From positions 186,001 to 250,000 of the forward strand of contig CAXKVR010000008.1 in the NCBI GenBank assembly GCA_964058845.1: a stretch of 64,000 bases of DNA, read 5' to 3'. The position numbers and the translations under genes were made by a program. Positions within the stretch are counted from its first letter, which is position 1. The number at the start of each line of letters is the position of its first letter. The notes under the pieces are model-generated. The model was given only the letters and a program-made list of their open reading frames with translations, searched no databases and was not told the origin of the DNA. Shown here one piece after another: positions 11,440-21,365 of this stretch. This stretch comes from Carex sylvatica (lineage: Eukaryota; Streptophyta; Magnoliopsida; Poales; Cyperaceae).

Positions 11440-12543
11440 CTATTTGTCAGCTTTTTCATACTTTGATGGATACAAACGTTTTAGTAGGCTGAAGGAAGAT
11501 TGTCCTATCCGCCGATGAATTAAGAGCAACTCATCTTCCACACTCACCCTAGATCCTCCTACGCCCACTCTATCGATCACAGATGCCAGCGCTGTGTCCA
11601 TCCCTTTTCTATTCATGTACCACAACCCATCACGCCATGTGCCAGTTCTAAGTAACCGACCTGTTCCCTTCTCCTGAAAGACCATATTCGAAATATCAAA
11701 GGTCACGGTGCATTTTTGCTCACAAATAATAGCACTAATGGACACTAAGTTTACAAGAAAGAAATGAACATGCAACACATTGGTCAGAGTCACTGAATCG
11801 GTACATCTTATAGTACCCTTACCAACCACGGGCTGTGCTGTACCATCGGCTGTCTGAATGCTATATGAGACTACTAGGTGAGTATAGGAAGAAAACTCTC
11901 TAGCAGCACCAGTCACATGACGAGTTGCACTAGAGTCGACTATCCAATCTGGTGATCTAGTGGTGGGTATAGAGGCAAGAGCAAGTGTATCACAAACACC
12001 TGTGTCTGATTGAGTAAAACAAGCAAAGTTATCCCTGGGTGAAGAGGGGGTAGATGTGTCCTCTACCACACTCTTCTCATTACCTGCTGCCCGGTAGTCT
12101 CCTCTTCCACCTCTCCTACCACTCCGACCACAACCACGGCCTCCAGACTGCCTCCTTTCACCTGCATCTCGCTTCTTAGGTGACTTAGGACAAGTCTGTT
12201 TCAGGTGACCTACCTCACCGCATATGTAACACCGTCGAGACTCACCTCTGAACCATGTGTTACTTGTATGATATGAGTTGGAGACCGCTAGTGCTGACTT
12301 CACCCCTAGAAGTCCTGCTACCCTAGCCTGTAGCCTAATCCGGCTCTCCTTCTCAGTCAAGTATGTAGCTGGCCCTTCGAGTCTCATGTCGATAAGTGGC
12401 AGCCCAACCTTCTGTACCTTCGGCTTGCTCTCAACAGAAGCTTGGTACACGACCAACGCTCGTCGCACAATGACAGCCATCTCATCAGGGGTCAGTTTCG
12501 CGCAAGCCTTCACAAACGCATTCCCATTCTCCTCCTCTGACAT
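11440..12543 (-). pseudogene. copia gag-protease ORF
   Basis: About 367 codons. It contains a CCHC zinc knuckle (CYICGEVGHLKQTC) and an R/G-rich segment, then the protease site as WIVDSSATRHVTG, where the aspartic protease normally has D-S/T-G; the Gly is replaced by Ser. The gag part before the knuckle is short (about 105 codons) for a copia gag. The ORF starts at ATG 12543. Confidence 0.88.
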
Positions 12544-13155
12544 TGGTTCGACTCATATCTACGTCTCATGTATCAATCTAAGTCTGAATCACTTGTACCT
12601 CTCGTAAAGACCCGATCTTGCTTCTCAAGACGAATCTAAACCATATCCCCCTTTCTTCTTCTCCCTTTTGACCCGATCTCGATCCATCTCATCAAGAATC
12701 GAGCACAAACCCGATCAACCCGATCGAAACACCCCTACTCGTGTACCGTGAGGTTTAGGCCCCCCACGCCGGCCAAATCAAGCAAAATCCAAACTTTTAC
12801 CTTTGGTTCGGCCTAGAAGAAGAAAAATCGACTTGCTGTAACTGGAGCTGCTGGTCGGACAAGATGGTGGCGGACGGAGCTGGGAGAGAGGTGGTGGATC
12901 TGAGCAGTAGAGGGGTGAAGGGGCGGAGCTCGGCTTAGGAGGGCGGAGGCAGCATCTGACCTAGGCGGCTGAGGCCAAATCCACAGCGGTGGAGCTCAGA
13001 CCGGTCAGGCGACCCTCCTGGTGCTGGGGCGGAGCTCAAGCGGAGGGGTGGAGCTCCTCTGGTTTGGGCCGCGTTACTGTAGCTGCTACAGTAAAATCAA
13101 AAAAGAGAGGAAAAATAGAAACAAGGTAATCCTAAATTTTAAAGCTCTGATACCA
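12544..13155 (-). other. copia 5' leader and primer-binding site
   Basis: Directly inside the 5' LTR the minus strand reads TGGTATCAGAGC (complement of 13143-13154), the classic initiator tRNA-Met primer-binding site. The following 600 bp are much more GC-rich than the surroundings, with GGAGCTC-containing repeats (12920-13060), and have no long frame. Confidence 0.85.
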
Positions 13156-13320
13156 AAAAGAATAATGGTTCAAAATGAATTGTATTGATTCCTTAGTTCT
13201 CTTGGGCCTTTATCGGCGTTACAAATTACATCCGTAACCCTATTCTTTCTATAATTCATTTCTTATGAAAAGGACCCTATAACTTCTATTAATGCGATAA
13301 ACATACATTAAATCTCAACA
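13156..13320 (-). repeat. copia 5' LTR
   Basis: 165 bp, the partner of 8389-8553. On the minus strand it starts TGTTGAGATTTAATG and runs directly into the primer-binding site. Confidence 0.92.
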
Positions 13321-13845
13321 TAATGCTAAGTGCTTGTAAATCAACTAAAATACTCTTTTTAATATTTATTAATATATATAATACATATAATTTCTTTTTA
13401 TAATTACCTGATCGGATAACAGATACGAAATAGGCTTTATTCGTATCCTTATTTGTTTAGATAACGAAAAAAAACCTTTACTCATCCCCGTACCCGATAA
13501 ATTTACAAAAAAAAAAAAATCTTATATGTATCCGTCCTATTAGATACAGTACGGGTCGAATAAACCTATAAAAGAGTGCCATTGACACCTCTACTGAGAA
13601 CAGCTATTTTTTGAAAAAAATGAATTTCTTTTGGGTCCTTAAATTTGATATCTTGTAAGGCGGTGGATTTGTTGACTGAAAATGTCAGTCGGAAGGTCCG
13701 ATGGTGTTTAAGCTCCAAGGCGAGTGTACATCACATCACCTTCAAAATAAAACACTTAGAGCCCTGTTTCGGCAGTAGCTTTTTTCATGAGAATTTTTTG
13801 AGTAAAATGCCTTTAAGTTTATCATGTATTCATATGAATAGAACT

Positions 13846-14228
13846 AGGATGTTTTTAAGTTTATCATGTATTTTTAAAACTTAATTTTAAAATTTATTGA
13901 ATTGATTTCAAACGACAAATTCGAACTATTGAAATCCATCTATCTTATAAGAGATGTATCTACGTGCAAAAATTTTAAATTTTCGAATTAATTTTGTATA
14001 GAGTTAAGTAATAAAAAAACATTCAATAAATAAATACATTAAAATTAATTTATAAACTTTCTAATTTTGACTGCTTAACTTTAAATCAAACTAATTTGAA
14101 ACTTTACAAGTTTTGTATGTAGACGCATAACTAATAAAAAGTAGATGAGTTTCAACAGTTCAAATTCATCATTTGAAATCAATTATATAGATTTTAAAAA
14201 TGAGTTCAAATAGACTTATCAACATCCT
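13846..14228. mobile_element. Palindromic MITE
   Basis: Diverged inverted repeat with two arms of roughly 190 bp. AGGATGTTTTTAAG at 13846 pairs with the end at 14228 (AACATCCT), and inner segments such as TTGATTTCAAACGA pair with TCATTTGAAATCAA. It has no coding capacity and no clear target duplication. Confidence 0.6.
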
Positions 14229-15675
14229 AAATCTACGTAAAGTGTGTCTTTTCTCAGCAAAGAAACGTTGATTGGGCCACTAGGTTGTTGAAGAGTTTGT
14301 GTCTTTTCTCAGGCCACTGGTTCCATCTTCCTCTCTGTTATATCTATTGATTTTCCTTGCGTCTTTTACTGATTAATATACAATCTCAACTAGGGTTAAT
14401 TTCCTCCTTTTCCTTTCTGGTAAGAAAAGATTAAAAAAAATGAGAGAGAACAACGAATCGAAGAAAACCATTTCTTTAATCTGTTTTTTTACTGATACTG
14501 CTAGAGTAAGTAATCTAGAAGTCAATCATTTTGTTCATGAATTGGATGATTAATATAAATTATTTTGTTCCTTGAGTGTTATTGCTTTTATGAATCATTC
14601 GGGTTCATAACTTGAATTGTAAAACTTCATAATATAGATGATAAACACTCTAAATTGTCACTAACCGTGATAATTAGCAGGAACACTAATTAGTCATTAA
14701 AATATTAGTATGTGGATTAAATAATGGTCAAGTTTTATAGACCATAGACAAGGAGTTGTTATTTAATCACATAGATACATGTTGTAAACATGGTATTTGA
14801 CTGACTCAGAATGAAACGTTATTTGGTAATGTGTTTGTGTCATTAACGGTTTCATTCGTGTTAAGTTCTAAAGTATGAGGTGTGGTCTTTCCTACATGAG
14901 AAATATGTATTAATAAGTGTTGTCTAACGCTATCCGTAAAAAGGGAGTTATAAGGGTGACATTTCAGTACACATGACTTGTGCGGAGGAAGAGATGCTCA
15001 GTAAAAATACTATTGTCTCTCGTATTATTATACGAGTGATAGCAACACTGGGCCCCTTGATGGAGTAGGATTATATGCATGCAGTAAGATTAATAAAGAT
15101 TAATCATATACAATAATCTACTCGAGATCAAGAAAAGATTTAGTCTGCAGGGATGACACATACCTACCCTGAACCTGATCTGTTGCTATGAGACAAAAGA
15201 TTTAACACAAATAAATTAATAAGTTTGCTGCAGGATCGTGATATTGTACTGGACAACATCATCTGTGTAATTGGGGGTCATAGTGCACTGCCAGGTGCCA
15301 CCTATGATCTGTAGAAGTTAAAACAGTTTTAACTCTACTGCCAACATAACACAGATCCTATCGGGTTACACTATATAGGAACCGAATCAGAGAATCTTAT
15401 TATTAATTATAAATAGTTATAATTAATAAATAAGATGATAAAATATTAATTATAAATGTTATAATTGATATAGAAATATCATAGAGATGATAGGCTTAAA
15501 CAGATTAAAATTACAAGCGTGTATGACACGTTATGTAATTGTTGTTACAACCGCAAATGAAATATAATTGTTCAGAACAATTATATATATATGGAATAGT
15601 ATATTTGGGCCTTAATTATATTTATAATATAATTATAAAAGCCCAATAGTTGAAGCCCAAAAGCCCAGGTCTGAG
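14229..15675. other. Unclassified, possibly retrotransposon-derived intergenic
   Basis: No coherent reading frame. The texture (mixed-composition non-coding DNA with ATGCATGCAG and CTGCAG segments) resembles the non-coding end of an old LTR element, but I find no paired LTR, PBS or target duplication, so I make no class call. Confidence 0.3.
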
Positions 15676-15840
15676 ACTATTCATTCTGGGTCTTTCTGGG
15701 CTTGATACTATTCATACCGGGCCTTTTTGGGCCTAGTACTATTCACATTAGGCCCAAATCAAAGCCCAAAATATCATGGCCCAATAACCATTCTTGATGG
15801 ATCTTTCTGGACCCATAACTATTCATTTTTGGACCTCTGT
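15676..15840. repeat. 31-32 bp minisatellite rich in TGGGCC/GGCCCA
   Basis: ACTATTCA recurs at 15676, 15707, 15738 and 15818 (with AACCATTC at 15786), each followed by a GGGTCT/GGGCCT segment, giving a unit of 31-32 bp. Further GGGCC/GGCCC motifs lie on both sides (15608-15660 and 15741-15860). TGGGCC/Y is the core of plant site-II (TCP) elements, but no gene starts downstream. Confidence 0.65.
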
Positions 15841-18080
15841 AATTAGTTTATTGGGCCAGGGGCATTTTGGTCATTTCACCACACTGTAATTAGTTTCCAA
15901 GTTTGAGTTGGAGAGTTGGCTGAACGCCCTACGGAAGCCAGGTTCCTTTGATTCTTGGAATCCCTCTCAAATAGTGATTGTGTGAGGTTAAATATATATG
16001 TGTAGAAGTATATATTTGAGTGGTAAGTGGTTGTAATCTTGCATAATTGGCGATAACTCTGCTTTTACACAAAACTTGTGAATCAGAGTATCTGCCAGCG
16101 CGAGACAATTTATTTTAGCAAAGTGCTGCAAGTATAGTATTTCTGGCAGAAGAAATACTTGCTCTCTGATCGTTCCTGGTGTACTACTGATAGAGGCACT
16201 AGGCATCTGGTGCTGTTGTCCGAGGAGGAGGAGGAGCAGCAGCAGCGAGACAAAGTGGCTGTTCCAATTCGAATTTGGAACCAAAATATAATGTTATATT
16301 AATTTATTTAATTGTTAAATAAATTTAGTTTTATAAATCAATTATGAAAATAGATTCTAGACTTAGATTAGATGTAAAAAAAATTATTTTACGATTTTTT
16401 TTCGCACCTAAGTCAGTACAAAATTTGCACCAAAATCCAACAGATACAATGTCAATCTTTTCAATTCGTTTAATATAGTTGGATACAAGGGAACTAATGA
16501 ATTGAAATAGGACTGGTCTAGTGTAACTAAAAAAAAAAAAAAATACCGCTGGAGAGCAATACAAATCCGAAGAGTAGTGAAAAAATAGGAAAAGCACCAA
16601 AGCGCGGGGAAGAAAAGATCTAGACGGATGAATTCTCAAATACAAAATAGAGAGAATAAATTAAACAGAAAAGAAAATTATATTTTTGTCTTTTAATATT
16701 TTAATTATAGATTTAACTATAGTTAATTCTATAGTTATTGTGTAATGGCTAAAAAATAAAGACTTTTCAGAATTAATGGATAAATAAGATAAATTAAAGT
16801 GTTTAGGGATAAATATGAAATAGAAAAGTTTTTGAGGGTATGCAAAAAATTAACCCTAATTACAATATAGGAGTAATGACTTACTGTATCACTTGAGCAT
16901 TGAAATCGTTCTTGCATTTGTCAAAAACCTATGTTCTAAATTTTTTCATAAGCTAAAAGATCTTGAAAAGTCACAAATTAAAATTTCCATTTTCATTTTC
17001 AAAAAATTATCATTCCCACAAAAATTTCAATTGCCATATAAGACCCTTATTGTTGTCAAAATAAACACTTAATTGTTGTCATTCTTTTATTCTATCTGCA
17101 TTTTTTTTTAAAATTTAAATTTTCTTCGCTCGACATAAATTAAATATATAAAGTTTTATTTCAAGTACCAAAAGTTTATTATAACTAAATATATAACAAT
17201 TTCTTTTTAAAGAAAATAACAAATTTGAAAGATTTACTAATCAACGAAATAACAGATCTTCACGTAGTTGCTGCAACCACATTTTAGTGAAAGCTCTCAC
17301 CAGTAGAAAAATAAAAAAATTGCTTTTATTCTCCTACTTGTATAGAATTAAATTGATGTTTTTAATGATGCTTCCTCCTATATTACAGGCAAGAAAAGGA
17401 ACACATTACGAGCAAGAAAGTAAGAAACTTGTTAAAAGAAGAAAGTTGATCGAGGCACCCATACTAGATCACATCACTATACTTAGTGTATCACGAACTT
17501 CCCTTTTTTTTTTTTTTTCTGATTTTCCAATGAATATTTCTTGGTTATCATTTTGAAAATAGACAGAGTTAACATGAGTTTGAAAAACAAATAATTTTTA
17601 CCAAGTACACAAATAATAGCTGCGCATCCTAATGGATGACACACATCTATTATCTGCACACCCTGTATCGTATCAAATTTAATTAAATTTTACAAAAAAT
17701 GATTATGCGGATAATAGTTGCGCACCACTTCGTCTATTATCTTTGCATATCTAGTATGTTTTTTTGTTTACAAACTCTTCAACTTCGTCAATTTTTTTTT
17801 TATGTAAAATGATAACTTAAAAAATTCGTCCTTAGACATTTAATTATCATTAAAAGCTTTTAAATATTTTTTTTATAAAATTCTTGGTAATGTTTTGTTG
17901 TGGAGTAAAATTAATGAAGATTAAATTACTTACTCCATATTACTCATATTTTACATTTTGTTTGATAGTTTAAGTTTTGACTTTAACTAATCTATTTGGA
18001 GGTGTAAGATATTGAGAAATGAACATCTTTCTATAATAGTGGGTCCAACATGTAAAGTAAGTGTGGAATAAATCAATTCA
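15841..18080. other. AT-rich intergenic
   Basis: Small repeats only: CTGTAATTAGTTT occurs twice (15837 and 15885), a GGAGGAGGAG/CAGCAGCAG microsatellite lies near 16226-16245, and a CTATTATCTGCRCA-type motif occurs in both orientations near 17610-17750. No gene or RNA is seen. Confidence 0.4.
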
Positions 18081-18084
18081 CTAA

Positions 18085-20045
18085 AGAGGTTGTTCGGCAA
18101 TAAGAGATTAAGAGTGAATAATTAAGAGCTTAAGGAGCGCTAAGGAACTGATGTTCGGTTGTCTTAATCCCTGGATGAAAGCTAAGGAAGCTAAATGAAG
18201 GGGGTAGAGGTGCCTTAAGGTCCGGGCAAATGATTAAGATATGGGCAAAAAGAGGCTAAAGGAGGTGATCTTAATCCGCGCTATGGAGGGTGAGTAACAC
18301 TTTTAAATTATGTCTTGTCTGCCATACTTATTTATTGTTTGTCCGTCTTTCTTATGCCAGCAAAAATTAGGTTGCGAATTGATTAATTAAGACGGAGATT
18401 TCTTTGGTTTGGAGGTGATTCAGTGCGAAAGAAATACTATTTAGTTTCATGGTTAACTGTTTGTAAAAGTAAATCACAGGAAGGTTTGAGTTTAATTGAT
18501 CTAAAACGACTTAATCAATCTTTGCTTGCTAAATTGTGGGTAAGGTTTCAAGATCCTAATTTTAGTTGTAAATGAAAATCAATAGTTTTGGCTAAGTATG
18601 GCCCTACAGGTTTTGCTTTCACTTGTTCTCCTTTTTGGAGGGGTATCTTAAAGGGTGCCCATGTAGTCAATACTGGGTTATCCAGATCTTTGGATAATAG
18701 TCTTACTATTTTATTTTGGAAAGATTGATGGTGTTCCGAACATACTTTAGATTGTTTATATCCAACACTCTTTATTATAGCTCGAGATCCTGATTTGTTT
18801 GGTTAGTGAGGCTTTAGAACATGATTTTTTAGATATATCTTTCACACGCCAACTAATAGGTGTCACTTTTCATGAGTGGCATAATCTGTTTTCTCATTTA
18901 AATAATTGTAGACTAAACTCCCTTTTAAATGACGCTTTGTTATGGATGTGGTCTTTTATCGGTAAGTTCTCAGTTCATTCTTATTATATGTGGCTTGAAT
19001 ATGGAGGTATTCCTAATTTTGAATTTACATCTATTTAGTCATCAAAAATTCCTCTGAAAATCAAAATTTTCCTCTATCTTCTCAAACGAAATAAATTGCT
19101 GACCAAAGAAAATCTTACTCATAGAGGTTGAATAGGTAATACATCATGTCATTTTTATGGTTCGTTCGAATCTACTGATCATTTATTTGTGAATTGTCCT
19201 TTCTCTTTTCAATTATGGAATTAGATCGCTCAACATAATAACTTTATGTTTGAGGGTTCGACTATGGATGATATATGGTTTCTGAATGCCTCTATTCCCC
19301 TTAAGGATAAACCTTTAGTAGAGCTAGTTCGAGGAGCTATACTTTGGATTTTATGGCTTGAAAGAAATAAATTTTATTTTTAACAATCTCGAATGCCTAC
19401 TATAAAGGCCATTGGCTCGAAAATTATTGCTTTAGCTACATTCTAGTGTAAGACTTTAAATAATGGTTCTTTGCTTAATCTATCTTTAATTATGCCTTTA
19501 GACACTAATGACTTGCCTTCTCAGGATTTAATTCTCTTAGGCCCATGGGCAACGGTTCACGAGGGAGAGTCAGCGCTAGAGTTAGAACACCCTCTACTGG
19601 CACATGAAGATTTAACCCATATTTTTGGGTTAGAGTTCCTCAATGATTAGTTTGTAGTTTTTATCGGTCTCTTGCTGTTAGATGCTTACTTTAGCTTGAC
19701 TTTGTTGTTTTGAATATTTGGCTAGGCATGATATTGTGTATTGCCTATGTGGTTTTTATATTTCATACTGTATGTGTTTCTTTCTCCAGTTTCGTTGGAG
19801 ATTGAAGCCACAACAATTTTGATTTCTAATGAAATCGGTGGTTCATCACTTTTAAAAAAAAAAAAAAGGTGGTTAAGAAAGCTAAATGAAGTAGATTAAG
19901 TCTTAAGGAGGCTTAATCCCTTGTTGTCTTTGAATTAACTCATCTCTTACTTTATCTTACTTTGTCTATTTTACTTGTCTGATGGATTAAGTGTCAAGTA
20001 AGAGGTTTACTCCACCTCTCACTCCATAGCCTAACAGGACCCTAA
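18085..20045. mobile_element. Probable MITE interrupted by a LINE fragment
   Basis: The flanks of the LINE fragment (18085-18282 and 19867-20045) share a purine-rich TTAAG/CTTAA style and look like two halves of one element; GCTAAATGAAG appears at 18190 and 19880. The ends GGTTGTTCGGCAAT and a right end containing AGCCTAACAGGACC are weakly inverted. No target duplication was confirmed. Confidence 0.4.
18283..19866 (+). pseudogene. LINE (L1-type) 3' fragment
   Basis: 5'-truncated non-LTR retrotransposon. The broken frames read VTLLNYVLSAI, FLMPAKIRLRID and RRRFLWFGGDS (C-terminal RT), then a zf-RVT-like region (GNTSCHFYGSFESTDHLFVNC). It ends in a poly(A) of about 14 at 19853-19866. Many stops and frameshifts. 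The start was chosen where LINE-like translation first appears; no flanking duplication was found. Confidence 0.8.
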
Positions 20046-20059
20046 CAAGCAGATTTTAT

Positions 20060-20571
20060 AATTAATATTCAACATTAAATAAAAAATAACACAAATGTCC
20101 ACATTTTTGTTTGTAAATTAAAAAAAAGGCCCAAACCACCAGAATTCCTGATGGTCCATAAAGAAAGTGGACTGTCAAGAATTATGACAATCCTTTTTAA
20201 AAATAAAAAATAAATTGAGATATAGTGCTTACTTCCTCTCAGTTTACAAGTATCGAAAAAATTGTCTATTGATCAAATACAAATTAGATTATTTATGCAA
20301 CAAAATCTTTTATAAGTATACAATAATTTTTCTTTATCTATCAAGTACAAGTTCCTTTTTTATTGCAAAAAAAAGTTATATATTTTCAAATTTGTTTATT
20401 TTATTATAAATATAATATTTAATTTTTTGTTGAAATCAATTTTATAAGTTATAATCGGTCAAAATTTGGTCAAAGTTCCCCTCTCAATTTGAGCTATCTT
20501 AGATAGATACATTTTAAATATCAAATTGTATGTATGTATTTTAAATCGAGAGGAAGTAAGCATTAGACCTC

Positions 20572-20602
<31 letters not shown>

Positions 20603-20762
20603 GACCGTGGGAATATCAACAGTCCATTTTCTTTTTGGACCGTCAAGAATCTTGACGGTTATGAAAGAAAGTAGACTGTCGAGATTTAGTTCAAATATTT
20701 TTATAAACACTAAAAAAAATGAATATTTGTGTTATTTTTTATTTAACGTCGAATATTAATAA
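20060..20762. mobile_element. Inverted-repeat element hosting a Stowaway-like MITE
   Basis: Arms 20062-20200 and 20610-20762 pair: TTAAATAAAAAATAACACAA on the left has its complement near 20725-20748, and GGTCCATAAAGAAAGTGGAC pairs with GTCCATTTTCTTTTTGGACC. The interior is occupied by the Stowaway-like element at 20225-20563 and an A-run near 20578-20602. Confidence 0.6.
20225..20563. mobile_element. Stowaway-like (Tc1/mariner) MITE
   Basis: 339 bp. Termini GTGCTTACTTCCTCTC (20225) and GAGAGGAAGTAAGCAT (ending 20563) are inverted repeats, flanked by TA on both sides (20223-20224 and 20564-20565). Size, CTTCCTCTC-like ends and the TA duplication fit Stowaway MITEs. No coding capacity. Confidence 0.8.
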
Positions 20763-20819
20763 AAAAAATCGGAATAATACTAAATAAAAAATTAGAATTT
20801 GTAAAATTAACGCTTATGC

Positions 20820-21365
20820 TGTGCTCGAGGAATTCACAGCCCTCAGTTTACCTCACTGAGTAGAATCGAATCGAACACGAATCTGAAAGCACATATAATA
20901 TTGGTCCTGTGCCATCCCGAGCTGATACAGGCTTCGAGTAAATCTGGACCGTCTATTTTAATTGTGTTGAGTGAGGTACCTGGGAAGATACGAATCCGTG
21001 CTCCAGAGCGGCAGAGCCAGAGGACCCAAACTCAGAGTCGCCTTCTCCACTCCCGACTGGTTTTCCTTTTTACTGAAACGGGGAAGCGGCGGCATTCTCC
21101 ACCACCACTATAAAGTAGGGGGCCGCCTCGTGCGCCGATACCGATCACCGCTGCCCCCTTGAGCTCCGGTTCCTACCACGGGCAGCAACCACTTCGAGCT
21201 GAACCGCGCGTCTTTCGCGATGCCTCGCAACCCAAGTTGTGCTTCTGAAAAGTATTAAAACTTTAAACTAGTGATTTTCATTTTTCAAGGCAATTTTAAT
21301 TTGCTGCCAGACTAGTATAAAGCACAGAGTAACCGATTCTAATTTTAGAATATCAAATTCACAAT
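20820..21365 (+). promoter_or_regulatory. FRS gene promoter and 5' leader
   Basis: Composition rises in GC between 20980 and 21230. A TATA-like CTATAAAG lies at 21108-21115, which would place transcription start near 21140 and give a leader of about 225 nt. Short upstream frames exist but show no conserved protein. A leader intron cannot be excluded. Confidence 0.45.

Larger units (their letters stand above)
8389..13320 (-). mobile_element. Ty1/copia LTR retrotransposon, complete but inactivated
   Basis: Both ends are defined: 165-bp LTRs at 8389-8553 and 13156-13320, flanked by the 5-bp target duplication TAATG (8384-8388 and 13321-13325). On the minus strand the LTR begins TGTTGAGATT. Internal order on the minus strand is PBS, GC-rich leader, gag-protease, integrase, RT, RNase H, polypurine tract, i.e. 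copia order. The LTRs differ at about 6 of 165 positions by eye, so the insertion is moderately young. Several stops and a frameshift in pol make it non-autonomous now. Confidence 0.95.
8135..13593. mobile_element. Non-autonomous hAT-type element, split by a copia insertion
   Basis: Termini TAGGGGTGTCAAT at 8135 and ATTGACACCTCTA ending at 13593 are inverted repeats. Flanks ATGAGAAC (8127-8134) and CTGAGAAC (13594-13601) form an 8-bp duplication with one mismatch, which fits hAT insertion. Once the nested copia element (8389-13320) and one TAATG copy are removed, the element is about 522 bp and has no coding capacity. The terminus TAGGGGTGTC recurs at 63876. Confidence 0.8.

Noticed and set aside
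16331..16645. Minus-strand 104-codon frame
   Set aside because: Phe/Leu-rich low-complexity translation of AT-rich DNA, no family resemblance.
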